A DNA stretch of 30,828 bases. Origin: a virus. Of this stretch, positions 6,687-14,835 are shown one piece after another. The stretch covers positions 1-30,828 of IMG/VR virus record IMGVR_UViG_3300025264_002059. The stretch is one strand, 5' to 3'. How positions within the stretch are numbered: the first letter of the stretch is position 1; each line of letters begins with the position of its first letter. The notes under the pieces are model-generated. The model saw only the letters and a list, made by a program, of their open reading frames with translations. It was not told where the DNA came from and ran no database searches. The translations under genes were made by a program, and so were the position numbers.

Positions 6687-8870
6687 ATGTCATTGAACGA
6701 ATTGCAAAATTACACGTTTGTTAGTAAGTACGCGAGATGGATTCCAGAAAAGAAAAGAAGAGAAACTTGGAAAGAGTCAGTTGATAGAGTAAAAAATATG
6801 ATGTATGCTAAATATCCCGAAGTGAACGGGGAAATAGAATGGGCATACGATCTAATGCACAAGAAACGTGTGCTAGGCTCTCAAAGAGCTTTACAGTTTG
6901 GAGGAAAGCCAATCTTTAAGCACCATGCTAGAGTCTACAACTGCATTGCTTCTTATGTAGACAGGCCAAGATTCTTTCAAGAATGTATGTATCTTTTACT
7001 ATGCGGGTGTGGCGTAGGATTTTCGGTTCAAAAACACCACGTAAAGAAGCTACCAAATATTATTATCAAAAAGAACGGTACAAAAAAATATACAATACCC
7101 GATACTATTGAGGGGTGGTCTGACGCAATTGGCGTTTTGGTTAGTAGCTACTTTGTTGATGACAAACTGTTTCCTGAATACGAAGGAAAGAACGTAAACT
7201 TTGATTTTTCTGAAATCAGACCCGCTGGATCTTATCTTAGTTCCAGTTCGGGAAAAGCTCCCGGCCCAGAGCCACTTAAAAAAGCACTCACTAATATTAA
7301 GAAGGTTTTAGACAGGGCTATAAAAGAATCGGAATTCGGCATAAAGAAATTGGAGCCAATACATGTCTACGACATTGTTATGCACGCTGCTGATGCTGTT
7401 ATCTCTGGTGGTGTACGCAGAAGTGCTACGATCTGTGTTTTTTCTCCAGATGACCAAGACATGGCGATGGCGAAGACTGGTAACTGGTTTCACGATAATC
7501 CTCAACGTGGCCGTTCTAACAATTCTGCTTTACTCCTACGTGATAAAACCACTCCTAAACAGTTCTCCGGGTTGATGCAGTCAGTAAAGGAGTTTGGAGA
7601 GCCGGGTTTTGTGTGGTCAGATTCCACAGAGTTAATTGTGAACCCGTGTGTGGAGATTGGGTTGTATCCTGTTGATGAAGAAACAGGTAAGACAGGATGG
7701 CAAGCATGTAATCTCAGTACCATTAATTGTGCAAAAGTTAACACCAAGAAAGAATTTTTTGAATCTTGTCGCGCTGCTGCAATTATTGGAACGCTTCAGG
7801 CCGGTTTTACTGATTTACCATATTTAGGAGAGATCAGCGAGAGAATTTTCCGACGAGAAGCCCTATTGGGCGTTTCCATGACCGGGATTATGGAACAGCA
7901 CGAGCTTTGTCTCGATCCTGAAATCCAAAAAGAAGGCGCTAGGGTTATCAAAAAAACAAACAAGGAATTTGCTGCTAAGATCGGAATCAATCCGGCGGCT
8001 AGAACTACTTGTGTCAAACCTGAAGGCACTGCCAGTTGCATCCTTGGTACTAGTAGCGGCATACATCCCCATCATGCTAAGCGTTATATACGACGTGTAC
8101 AAGCTAACAAGATGGAGAATATTTATCAGCACTTCAGGAAAACAAACGAAAGAGCTTGTGAAGAATCAGTTTGGTCAACTAATGGCACAGACGACGTAAT
8201 CTCTTTCTGTATAGAAGTACCAGATGGGTCAAAGCTGAAGAATAAAATTGGAGCCATAGGTCTTCTAGAATATGTTAAAAGCACTCAGAAAAATTGGGTA
8301 ATGGGAGGTAGGAATGAGAGTCTTTGCGTTCAACCCTTTCTACAACACAATGTCTCCAATACTATCAATGTAAAGCCCGAAGAATGGGAAGAGGTAGAAA
8401 AGTTTATCTACAAGAATCGTAAATTTTTCTGCGGCGTGTCTCTGCTTCCTGTGAGCGGAGACAAAGATTACCCTCAAGCCCCATTCACCACGGTCTATCT
8501 CCCCAGTGAAATGGTGTCTCATTACGGAGACGGAGCCGTGTTTGTCAGCGGCCTGATTGAAGTTGCTCTCAATTTATGGGAAGATAACCTATGGGCCGCT
8601 TGCGATGCCATAATTGGGCTTGGCGATAAAATAAAAGGCAACGGTAAAAAGATTTGGCAAAAAAGATGTCAAAAATTTGCCGACAAATATATGGACGGAG
8701 ACGTTAAGCGATTAACCTACTGCATGAAAGATGTTTATAACTGGAAAGAATGGGTTGACGTAAAGCGATCATATAAGCCTGTAGAATACACAACATGTAT
8801 CGAGGAGCATGATAATACTAAACCAGAACAAGAACTAGCTTGCGCTGGAGGAATGTGTGAAATCATCTAA
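6687..8870 (+). CDS. nrdJ: Adenosylcobalamin-dependent (class II) ribonucleotide reductase
   Basis: A 727-residue enzyme close in length and motif order to the monomeric ribonucleoside-triphosphate reductase of Lactobacillus leichmannii. Visible landmarks are Cys86 (YNCIA) and Cys341 (ACNLSTIN) as the redox pair, and the active-site loop NPCVEIG with Asn319, the radical-bearing Cys321 and Glu323. GGVRRSATIC (241-250) and a C-terminal CAGGMC pair (Cys719, Cys724), which accepts electrons from thioredoxin, are also present. No small subunit (NrdB) gene is present, as expected for class II. AGGAAG lies just before the ATG. It reduces ribonucleotides to deoxyribonucleotides and needs vitamin B12 from the host or medium, but no oxygen. 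It heads the nucleotide module with dUTPase and PhoH. Confidence 0.93.
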   Translation: MSLNELQNYTFVSKYARWIPEKKRRETWKESVDRVKNMMYAKYPEVNGEIEWAYDLMHKKRVLGSQRALQFGGKPIFKHHARVYNCIASYVDRPRFFQECMYLLLCGCGVGFSVQKHHVKKLPNIIIKKNGTKKYTIPDTIEGWSDAIGVLVSSYFVDDKLFPEYEGKNVNFDFSEIRPAGSYLSSSSGKAPGPEPLKKALTNIKKVLDRAIKESEFGIKKLEPIHVYDIVMHAADAVISGGVRRSATICVFSPDDQDMAMAKTGNWFHDNPQRGRSNNSALLLRDKTTPKQFSGLMQSVKEFGEPGFVWSDSTELIVNPCVEIGLYPVDEETGKTGWQACNLSTINCAKVNTKKEFFESCRAAAIIGTLQAGFTDLPYLGEISERIFRREALLGVSMTGIMEQHELCLDPEIQKEGARVIKKTNKEFAAKIGINPAARTTCVKPEGTASCILGTSSGIHPHHAKRYIRRVQANKMENIYQHFRKTNERACEESVWSTNGTDDVISFCIEVPDGSKLKNKIGAIGLLEYVKSTQKNWVMGGRNESLCVQPFLQHNVSNTINVKPEEWEEVEKFIYKNRKFFCGVSLLPVSGDKDYPQAPFTTVYLPSEMVSHYGDGAVFVSGLIEVALNLWEDNLWAACDAIIGLGDKIKGNGKKIWQKRCQKFADKYMDGDVKRLTYCMKDVYNWKEWVDVKRSYKPVEYTTCIEEHDNTKPEQELACAGGMCEII

Positions 8871-8895
8871 TGGAATTTTAAAGGAGCAACAACGG

Positions 8896-9342
8896 ATGGC
8901 GATTTCATCGGAAATAGGCGGGATAGAAGTTCAAAAGTTAAGTCCAAATGCCAGAATACCCACCAAGGCAACTTCCATGGACGCAGGGTTTGACCTGTAC
9001 GCCTCGATGGTAGGGGCTACAATTTTAGCCCCTCAAGAAGTTAAATTGATCCCAACCGGAATAGCCATGGCTCTACCTAGGGGCTATGCTGGACTTATCT
9101 GGGACAGATCTTCAATGGGCGTAAAGGGTATACATAGGTTTGCTGGAGTAGTGGACGCTGGATATAGAGGAGAAATCAAAGTTTGTCTGTATAATAGTAA
9201 TGACCGTCCCTATCGATTGAATTCAGGGGACAGGATAGCTCAAATTCTAATCCAAAAAGTGAACGATTTTTATTTGCGGGAAGTGGAAAACCTGAATAAA
9301 ACCGATAGAGGAGGCGGCGGTTTCGGTTCATCAGGTATATAA
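8896..9342 (+). CDS. dut: Deoxyuridine triphosphatase (dUTPase)
   Basis: Starting at ATG 8896, which has AAGGAG 9 bases upstream, the protein has 148 residues, normal for trimeric dUTPases. A GTG at 8857 would overlap the reductase gene and lacks a comparable site. All five motifs are seen in order: MDAGFDLYA, WDRSSMGVKGI, AGVVDAGYRGEIK with the catalytic Asp, GDRIAQILI, and the glycine-rich RGGGGFGSSG tail that closes over the substrate. It hydrolyses dUTP to dUMP and pyrophosphate, keeping uracil out of DNA and supplying dUMP to ThyX. One base separates it from PhoH. Confidence 0.95.
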   Translation: MAISSEIGGIEVQKLSPNARIPTKATSMDAGFDLYASMVGATILAPQEVKLIPTGIAMALPRGYAGLIWDRSSMGVKGIHRFAGVVDAGYRGEIKVCLYNSNDRPYRLNSGDRIAQILIQKVNDFYLREVENLNKTDRGGGGFGSSGI

Positions 9343-9343
9343 T

Positions 9344-9994
9344 ATGCGAAGAAAAAAGTCTGTAGGTAGACAACTCAAGCCAAAAACGGAGAATCAAGCA
9401 GAATACATCAGATCCATGGTTGAATCTGATGTTACAATATGTATTGGCCCGGCAGGAACCGGCAAAACAACACTTGCTGTAGGGCTTGCTTGTCAGTACC
9501 TTCTGGAAAACAAGGTGAATAAAATTATAATTACCCGACCAGTGGTAGAATCTGGTAAGGGATTAGGATTTTTACCCGGAACTTTTCAGGATAAAATACA
9601 TCCTTATCTAGTGCCCATCTTTGATGAGATGAATTTGTACTTGTCAAAAGAGACCGCTGAAAAATGGCTAAGGGAAAAACGTGTAGAAATTTGTCCTTTG
9701 GAGTATATGCGAGGGAGAAATTTTCATGACTCCTTCATCATATTAGATGAGGCACAAAACGCCACATACAAACAAATAAAAATGCTAATTACAAGAATGG
9801 GTTCTAGATCCAAGTGTGTGATTAACGGCGATATAGAACAGACCGATTTGCCAGTTAGCATTAGCGGGGCTTTAGAAGAGTGTGTAGACAGGCTTGAAAA
9901 CCTCAAGGGTGTCAGTATCGTGGAACTATACCGGTGTGACATAATCAGAAACAAAATTATATCAAGCATCTTAGAGAGATTAGAAGATGACTGA
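9344..9994 (+). CDS. phoH: PhoH-like P-loop ATPase
   Basis: A 216-residue protein made of the PhoH ATPase domain alone, the usual form in phages. Walker A is GPAGTGKT (35-42) and Walker B is FIILDEAQNA (131-140), followed by KMLITRMGSRSKCVINGD, which carries the family sensor region. The segment ITRPVVESGKGLGFLPG is also characteristic. The biochemical role of phage PhoH is unsettled: proposals include RNA or DNA helicase activity and a phosphate-stress link. It is common in marine and freshwater phages. It overlaps the next gene by 8 bases. Confidence 0.92.
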   Translation: MRRKKSVGRQLKPKTENQAEYIRSMVESDVTICIGPAGTGKTTLAVGLACQYLLENKVNKIIITRPVVESGKGLGFLPGTFQDKIHPYLVPIFDEMNLYLSKETAEKWLREKRVEICPLEYMRGRNFHDSFIILDEAQNATYKQIKMLITRMGSRSKCVINGDIEQTDLPVSISGALEECVDRLENLKGVSIVELYRCDIIRNKIISSILERLEDD

Positions 9995-10313
9995 ACTGAT
10001 AGCAAAACGAGACCATAAGTTTTACTTTGCTGTAATGTGGCTAGCTATCGGCATAATTTCTTCAATCGATTTATACTGGGCTGTTAAAAATCAACACATA
10101 ATGCTTTATTATGAGCAGAATCCTATTGGCAGATACTTAATAAGGCAAGATGATGGAGATGTCGCATTATTTATGGGTACAAAAATGGCTGGAACAATTC
10201 TGGCTCTAGGGTTTCTGATTTTCTTATATCACCACAAAAGACTTTATGCTTGGTTAAGCATAATATTTCTAACGATAGCACAATTTCTTTTGTTATTCTA
10301 TCTAGGACAATAA
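9987..10313 (+). CDS. Membrane protein with about three helices
   Basis: A 108-residue protein with hydrophobic stretches at about residues 13-32, 60-80 and 84-106. The first two are separated by a polar segment (YEQNPIGRYLIRQDDGD). The last two are joined by a short basic loop, HHKRLYAW. No family was recognised with confidence; the NPIGRYLI segment recalls small DUF5658-like membrane proteins. It overlaps PhoH by 8 bases and ends 1 base before the zinc-ribbon gene. Location in the host inner membrane is inferred. Confidence 0.65.
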   Translation: MTELIAKRDHKFYFAVMWLAIGIISSIDLYWAVKNQHIMLYYEQNPIGRYLIRQDDGDVALFMGTKMAGTILALGFLIFLYHHKRLYAWLSIIFLTIAQFLLLFYLGQ

Positions 10314-10314
10314 A

Positions 10315-10680
10315 ATGCCGGAATATGCATACAGGTGTTTGGCTTGCGAACATACATTTTCTGATGTTATACCAATGAAACAGTACAAAAAAAGAAGAAA
10401 GTGTCCGTCTTGTAAGAAACATAAACTATCGCGAATCTTGGGCAGCTTTACGTCTTTTGTAAGAGCGGAGCCTACAACGCTGGGTCAGTTAGCTGAACGC
10501 AATACCCAAAAATTCGGAAAATACGAGTTAGACGAGAAAAAACGGCAACAAGCGAAGGGCAAAAATGTTGACAAAAAGGGCCAGCCTTGGTATCATAAAG
10601 ATGGGGAAGCGTCTCAAAATGAAGTCTTCAAAATGACTCCCGAGCAAAAAAAGAGATATATTCAAGAAGGTAAAAAATGA
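10315..10680 (+). CDS. FmdB-type zinc-ribbon protein
   Basis: A 121-residue protein whose first 45 residues match the FmdB-type zinc ribbon: MPEYAYRCLACEHTF with Cys8 and Cys11, then RKCPSC with Cys30 and Cys33. The rest is a charged, lysine-rich, probably flexible extension ending in a helix (MTPEQKKRYIQEGKK). Such proteins are frequent in phages and are presumed to bind nucleic acid or proteins; the exact role is unknown. It overlaps the next gene, another cysteine-rich protein, by an ATGA junction. Confidence 0.75.
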   Translation: MPEYAYRCLACEHTFSDVIPMKQYKKRRKCPSCKKHKLSRILGSFTSFVRAEPTTLGQLAERNTQKFGKYELDEKKRQQAKGKNVDKKGQPWYHKDGEASQNEVFKMTPEQKKRYIQEGKK

Positions 10681-10964
10681 GTGAGCAGGAGCCTACTGAA
10701 AGCGGACTGGAGGATTTGGGACACGAATTTATCAAATGCGTATCCTGCGAATCTGAACATGTTGACATATGGAAAACTAAAGAATCAAACAGAATAACAA
10801 CGGTAAAAGTAATCTGCGAAAACGAAGGGTGCGGCGGATCGAGTCCTACTAGAGAAATCATTGGAGAGTTTTATATCGGTTGTACGGAATCGAGTCAACT
10901 TGTCAGTATAGATCAAGATACTGAAGATTATGTAGAAATACACTGTAAATCTATAGAGGTTTAA
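10677..10964 (+). CDS. Small cysteine-rich, probably zinc-binding protein
   Basis: A 95-residue acidic protein. Cys21 and Cys24 (IKCVSCES) plus Cys48 and Cys53 (ICENEGCGG) are spaced like a zinc ribbon or knuckle; two further cysteines (in YIGCTES and IHCKS) lie in the C-terminal half. No family was recognised. The ATGA overlap with the FmdB-like gene suggests coordinated production of the two small metal-binding proteins. Confidence 0.6.
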   Translation: MSEQEPTESGLEDLGHEFIKCVSCESEHVDIWKTKESNRITTVKVICENEGCGGSSPTREIIGEFYIGCTESSQLVSIDQDTEDYVEIHCKSIEV

Positions 10965-10965
10965 C

Positions 10966-11295
10966 ATGGTAGATAAACACGAAGATTTCGGAGAGACTTC
11001 TAGGGAGATAAACCGTAGATATATCTTAGGCAGCGGTAAAGAAGTAGATAAAGAAACTCAACAGGTTTGTGCGAAGATGCACATTCTTATCGATAACGGA
11101 AAGCATACCAATTTTTGCTACGTTAAATTCTTCAGGGGCAAAATGTTTGACCCCCAAGGAATCGATGCAACAAAAATAAGGCTTGCCGAGTTCAAAAGGG
11201 TTAAAGAAAATATATTTAACCTCTACTTCAATTACCTAAAAACCAAAAACGGGGAGTCCCTTATCAGAGCAGAAAGAGAGTATATACATGTCTAA
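10966..11295 (+). CDS. Hypothetical protein
   Basis: A 109-residue protein that I do not recognise. It has a charged N-terminus (VDKHEDFGETSREINRRYIL), a central beta-rich region (VCAKMHILIDNGKHTNFCYVKFF) and a helical C-terminal half ending RAEREYIHV. There is no membrane segment or catalytic signature. It starts 1 base after the preceding stop and overlaps the next gene by 8 bases. Confidence 0.6.
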   Translation: MVDKHEDFGETSREINRRYILGSGKEVDKETQQVCAKMHILIDNGKHTNFCYVKFFRGKMFDPQGIDATKIRLAEFKRVKENIFNLYFNYLKTKNGESLIRAEREYIHV

Positions 11296-11620
11296 AAAAA
11301 GCGGTCCCTTAAATAGGGTTGAGAAATTTTACATAGATAATCATTCTGATAAAGGCGTTAAAGACCTTGCCGAAGAATTAAACAGAAACCAAAAGGTTAT
11401 ATCAAAATACCTAGGAGGCAAACCCGAAAAAGCGACCACGTCTGAGGCTCAAGGCGAAGGCAAGGAAAATGTCATTGCTGGAGAACTGTTCGGCCATAAA
11501 GATGGCAGAGGAGTTACTGTTATGACACCGGCTGCATCAGAACAGGCTGATAGTTTTAAATCCAATGCATTATTAAAAAAATCAGAAAGCTCCTCCTGTA
11601 TACATAGGATTAAAGACTAA
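11288..11620 (+). CDS. Hypothetical protein with N-terminal helix-turn-helix-like segment
   Basis: A 110-residue protein. Residues 8-42 (VEKFYIDNHSDKGVKDLAEELNRNQKVISKYL region) have the pattern of a helix-turn-helix: a helix, a second helix KDLAEEL, a turn at NRN, then QKVISKYL as possible recognition helix. The remainder (about 45-110) is low-complexity, Ser/Gly/Lys-rich and probably disordered, ending in CIHRIKD. It could be a small transcriptional regulator or an adaptor that contacts host RNA polymerase. Neither is shown by the sequence. No DNA target is evident nearby. Confidence 0.55.
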   Translation: MSKKSGPLNRVEKFYIDNHSDKGVKDLAEELNRNQKVISKYLGGKPEKATTSEAQGEGKENVIAGELFGHKDGRGVTVMTPAASEQADSFKSNALLKKSESSSCIHRIKD

Positions 11621-12064
11621 ATGTCTATAAGTATTTCCATCGACGGCTATATCAATCAGTATGCCGACAGCAATCCTATCTGGATAGCTACTTTATCTGA
11701 CGGTACTACTGTTTATCAGGACGACGACAGACCCGGTGAAGAGCCGAGCAGCGCATGGGAAAGATTGGGAGCGCATTGCAAAGAGAACAACCTCTACATC
11801 ACCGGCATGAAAATCAAAAACCGTTCACATATTGAGGTTGTCGGAGAGGGCGGTGACGGCTATTATTTTTGTAAGTGCGCCGGAAAATATATGTTCGGAG
11901 ACACAACCAACCATTCTTTTATAGTTGGGGTGTTAGAAAATGACGAGCTACGAGTCAGACACTGGAATCTGCCAGAAATAATACCAGAACAATTTGAGAC
12001 CAGAAACCCCACCGAAGCAGGGGCTTGCTTGATTGCCAAAAATAAATCATATGAAGAAGTATAA
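11621..12064 (+). CDS. Hypothetical protein
   Basis: A 147-residue protein beginning directly after the preceding stop. The segment WIATLSDGTTVYQDDDRPGEEPSSAWERL (residues 21-49) is distinctive, and I recall similar segments in uncharacterised proteins of environmental phages. The rest alternates short strands (YITGMKIKNRSHIEVV, GYYFCKCAGKYMF, SFIVGVLENDELRVRHW), suggesting a beta-rich fold. No catalytic or metal motif stands out beyond one CKC pair. Function unknown. It overlaps the next gene by 14 bases if that gene uses the ATG at 12051. Confidence 0.6.
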   Translation: MSISISIDGYINQYADSNPIWIATLSDGTTVYQDDDRPGEEPSSAWERLGAHCKENNLYITGMKIKNRSHIEVVGEGGDGYYFCKCAGKYMFGDTTNHSFIVGVLENDELRVRHWNLPEIIPEQFETRNPTEAGACLIAKNKSYEEV

Positions 12065-12470
12065 ACACGTTACGACTGGACAAGAATGCGATGCCGCTCA
12101 ATACATAGCGGAGATGGTTTTATTGAGAGAGGCAGAAAAGGCAAATGAAGGTACTCCAGCCTTCAAATTGTGGAATACCACAAAATGGAAGAACAAATTC
12201 AGAAGTCAGGTGACAAAAGCGTACCAGCTTCTTAAGAAGTATGACGAAATCGCTATCATAAATGCTCTCAAGTCACCAAAGGGTAGCTGGATGTATTCAC
12301 TACGTCTAAAAGCGCTGGAGAATATAATCAAATACGAGCAGATAAAGGTAGATAAAGAAAAAGATCGTGAAATTGTACCTAAAAAGTACGTGATAGAAGA
12401 AGCTGCTCCTCCACGAAAACCGTTTGGCAGAAAAAGTACGATTCAGAAACTGAGGGATTTAGATGGCTAA
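12051..12470 (+). CDS. Hypothetical basic protein upstream of the recombinase
   Basis: With ATG 12051 the protein has 139 residues; a TTG at 12033 would add only six. It is basic and mostly helical, with TTKWKNKFRSQVTKAYQLLKKYDE followed by AIINALKSPKGSWMYSLRLKAL, a pattern that could suit DNA or protein binding. The tail is Pro/Lys/Arg-rich (VIEEAAPPRKPFGRKSTIQKL). I do not recognise the family. It overlaps the RecA-like gene by 8 bases, so it may be an accessory factor in recombination or replication; that is inference from position. Confidence 0.6.
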   Translation: MKKYKHVTTGQECDAAQYIAEMVLLREAEKANEGTPAFKLWNTTKWKNKFRSQVTKAYQLLKKYDEIAIINALKSPKGSWMYSLRLKALENIIKYEQIKVDKEKDREIVPKKYVIEEAAPPRKPFGRKSTIQKLRDLDG

Positions 12471-13548
12471 AGCTGTAGCTGAAATGCTGAATGATGACAC
12501 AACAAAAGAAATTATCAAAAAATATGGACACGTAGTACGGAGTGGATTAGAGGTTTTTGAAGAAAGATCTAATCTGCAAATCATTCCTGTTAGCCCTGCT
12601 TTAGATTTGGCTCTGGGTGGCGGGATACAAGAAGGGGGATGGGTTACCTTCACTGGCGATCCCAAAAGTGGAAAAACAACAACAGCCCTTCAGTTCGCCG
12701 CCACTTGCCAGCAGGAAAAATACGGTTCTAAACCGGTAATATATCTTGATGCAGAGGGAAGGTTAAAATCAATAAACCTTACGGGTATCCATGGACTAGA
12801 TATTGAAAAAATGAAGATTGTTGGCACTGTGGATGAACCCATGAGTGCAGAACAATTCCTTAATATTGCCGAATTTTATATCAAAAATACCCCCGGCTGT
12901 GTATTGATAGTAGACTCCATTTCAGCGCTTATCCCAGAAAAGGAATTGATTGATGATGTTAATGCCCAATATCGCCCATCTCTTCCCAAGCTTCTAAAAA
13001 ACTGGTGCAAAAAATTAGGTGGTATTGTACCAAGACAAAAAGCTATTGTAATTATGATTACGCATTTAATTGCAAACACTTCTGGCTTTGGCAAGAGTAA
13101 AGTACCTGATGGTGGCCGTGGGATTCAATATCAAACAGACAACATATTAGAAATAAAATATATAAAGCCGTGGGTATCTGGGGGTAAGCAAATTGGACAA
13201 ATGATTCATTGGCAAATTAAGACTTCCGCCGCAGGAGGCTTTCCCGGCAGCGAAGCTCAGGGATGGCTTAAATACGGTCTAGGAATCGACAAAACCCAAG
13301 AGTTGTTTATAATGGCGGTAGATTTAGATTTAATAGCTAAAGCTGGAGCTTGGTACACCTGTAATTACCTTCTTGAAGATAGCGACAGGGTTAAAGATTT
13401 ACTTATAGCCAACGACATAGATGTAGAAGATGAAAAGGAAGTAAAGTCATTTTTTCAATTTCAAGGGCAAGATAAGGTTGCTGCTTTTTTAAGCAGTAAT
13501 CCTACCACCTTAGAAATCCTCGAAGAAGAAATAAAGAGCATGCTGTGA
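12463..13548 (+). CDS. RecA/UvsX-like recombinase
   Basis: A 361-residue RecA-fold ATPase. Walker A is GDPKSGKT (65-72). The catalytic glutamate lies in YLDAEGRL (Glu98), like DAEHAL of RecA. Walker B is CVLIVDSISALIP with Asp151. The following ITHLIANTSGFGKSKVPDGGRG covers the sensor and the L2 DNA-binding loop region. It should polymerise on single-stranded DNA and drive strand exchange for recombination-dependent replication and repair. The next two genes encode a nuclease and a possible mediator, forming a recombination block ahead of helicase and primase. Whether RecA- or UvsX-type is closer cannot be settled by eye, so I give no symbol. Confidence 0.9.
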   Translation: MAKAVAEMLNDDTTKEIIKKYGHVVRSGLEVFEERSNLQIIPVSPALDLALGGGIQEGGWVTFTGDPKSGKTTTALQFAATCQQEKYGSKPVIYLDAEGRLKSINLTGIHGLDIEKMKIVGTVDEPMSAEQFLNIAEFYIKNTPGCVLIVDSISALIPEKELIDDVNAQYRPSLPKLLKNWCKKLGGIVPRQKAIVIMITHLIANTSGFGKSKVPDGGRGIQYQTDNILEIKYIKPWVSGGKQIGQMIHWQIKTSAAGGFPGSEAQGWLKYGLGIDKTQELFIMAVDLDLIAKAGAWYTCNYLLEDSDRVKDLLIANDIDVEDEKEVKSFFQFQGQDKVAAFLSSNPTTLEILEEEIKSML

Positions 13549-13964
13549 AAGTTACAGGATTCGATGGCCGGGAGAGAGAATGGAAACTTGTAAGAAAAAC
13601 TGCTAGACACAACAAAAGAAAATGCTCCAGTCTTCACAAAAGAGCCAGAGCCGTCTTGCGTGAACTCTTCCCGCGTACTATAATTCTAGAGGAAGTCCAT
13701 CTTCCCGGTAGCGCCACGCTGACACGATCTTCAACGCTATTTGCAGATTTTTACGTTCCGTCACGCAAACTTCTCGTAGAGGTTCACGGCAGACAGCATT
13801 ACGAATTTAACGAATTTTACCATAAGACTAAACGAGGTTTTCAGAAAGCCAAGGCTAGAGACAGAGATAAAATCAGATGGTGCGATTTAAACGAGATCGA
13901 TATTGTTGTATTGAGTCACGAAGGTGAAGACGATGAATGGAAAAGGTCAATTCTCAACCGATAG
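13545..13964 (+). CDS. PD-(D/E)XK endonuclease of the Vsr/DUF559-like type
   Basis: A 139-residue nuclease starting at GTG in a GTGA overlap with the recombinase stop. No other start codon suits the fold. The catalytic core is visible as Glu50 (ILEEV), Asp68 in LFADFYVP and Glu79 in LLVEVHGRQHY, with a following helix rich in Lys/Arg (HKTKRGFQKAKARDRDKIRW). This arrangement matches very-short-patch-repair endonucleases and DUF559/DUF2726 relatives. The N-terminal 35 residues are strongly basic. Because it is coupled to the recombinase, a role in processing recombination intermediates is attractive. A free-standing homing endonuclease of the Vsr-like group is the main alternative. Confidence 0.72.
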   Translation: MKVTGFDGREREWKLVRKTARHNKRKCSSLHKRARAVLRELFPRTIILEEVHLPGSATLTRSSTLFADFYVPSRKLLVEVHGRQHYEFNEFYHKTKRGFQKAKARDRDKIRWCDLNEIDIVVLSHEGEDDEWKRSILNR

Positions 13965-14412
13965 CTTTGAATATTTTGTTGACTCTTTAGATAACTATAT
14001 CTCAGGAGAACAAATATATTCCATTCAGATAAATCCAGAAGTTGAAACCATTATCAATTTAGAAAGTGTAGAATTAGAATCTTTAACCCCCGAAGAATGC
14101 TGCGAAAAGGCTTATGTTCTTTATGGTTATTGTCATTATGTTCAGTCCGTTTCTAATCAGCATATCGTAAAACTAAATTGGTGTGAAAAACAACTGAACA
14201 TGATCGTTTCAAAACAGGCGAGCCAGTTTGATAAATACATGAAGTGGGAACAAAAATATTACACCGTTATAGACAATGACGAATTTGCCAAGAAGTTATT
14301 TGAAGTTAAGTTGGCCGCTGAAAGCAGAGTTATGTGGCTCGACAACAAAGTAAGAGACCTTAGAAGAATGGCAGACTCATTATTAGAGCTTAGTAGGAGA
14401 AAAAGTGGATGA
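13933..14412 (+). CDS. Hypothetical protein, possible UvsY-like recombination mediator
   Basis: A protein of about 159 residues from ATG 13933, with AAGG 8 bases upstream; a GTG at 13924 would add three residues. The N-terminal third is acidic. The C-terminal two thirds are long helices rich in Lys, Glu, Gln and aromatic residues (NWCEKQLNMIVSKQASQFDKYMKWEQKYY, then KLAAESRVMWLDNKVRDLRRMADSLLELSRR). Length, helical build and position after a RecA/UvsX-like gene recall UvsY, which loads UvsX onto SSB-coated DNA. No motif proves this. It overlaps the nuclease gene by 32 bases and the next gene by an ATGA junction. Confidence 0.5.
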   Translation: MNGKGQFSTDSFEYFVDSLDNYISGEQIYSIQINPEVETIINLESVELESLTPEECCEKAYVLYGYCHYVQSVSNQHIVKLNWCEKQLNMIVSKQASQFDKYMKWEQKYYTVIDNDEFAKKLFEVKLAAESRVMWLDNKVRDLRRMADSLLELSRRKSG

Positions 14413-14834
14413 TTAGCCCGTTAGAAAAAATGAGAGTTGGCATAGAGACCAATGACATGGATCTTATTCGAGTAGCATTTGAGGAATTAACGGGAGAGGT
14501 AACAACCAGTCCGAAAAACCCACCAACTACGGAAGACCCACCTATGAATAAAAACGACTTTAGTGACTTTGTTGCTTCTGCTCAGTCATCCGATCCTACA
14601 ACAAAATCTAGAGTGGCTAAAACCGCGCCGGTTGTTGGAGGTGATAACACCTTCACAGACGAAGGAACAGATTCTAAGGATATAGAGACTCCACAAATCG
14701 CTCTTTCGCCTCGAAATAGACCCGCTTCCGTAACAGTGGAAATACTGTGTCATAAATGTGGTAAAACAGAAAAGGTTGCCCAAAGTCTCGTACAGGGTGA
14801 ATTCCACGTTTGCGGAAAATGCGCTAGAAAATAA
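14409..14834 (+). CDS. Hypothetical protein with disordered middle and C-terminal zinc ribbon
   Basis: A 141-residue protein. The first 35 residues are helical. Residues about 35-105 are rich in Pro, Thr, Ser and Asp and look disordered. The end forms a zinc ribbon, CHKCGKTEKVAQSLVQGEFHVCGKC, with four cysteines in CxxC...CxxC pattern. No family was recognised. It lies between the possible mediator and the helicase with no gap, so an accessory role in replication or recombination is plausible; a zinc ribbon on a flexible tether often serves in protein or nucleic-acid binding. Confidence 0.6.
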   Translation: MISPLEKMRVGIETNDMDLIRVAFEELTGEVTTSPKNPPTTEDPPMNKNDFSDFVASAQSSDPTTKSRVAKTAPVVGGDNTFTDEGTDSKDIETPQIALSPRNRPASVTVEILCHKCGKTEKVAQSLVQGEFHVCGKCARK

Positions 14835-14835
14835 A

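Noticed and set aside
8857-8895. GTG start for dUTPase inside the ribonucleotide reductase gene
   Set aside because: ATG 8896 has a good AAGGAG at proper spacing and gives the normal dUTPase length.
14758-14835. Upstream start adding 26 residues to the DnaB-like helicase
   Set aside because: The added part is the out-of-frame reading of the previous zinc-ribbon gene and does not resemble DnaB. The ATG at 14836 fits the family N-terminus.
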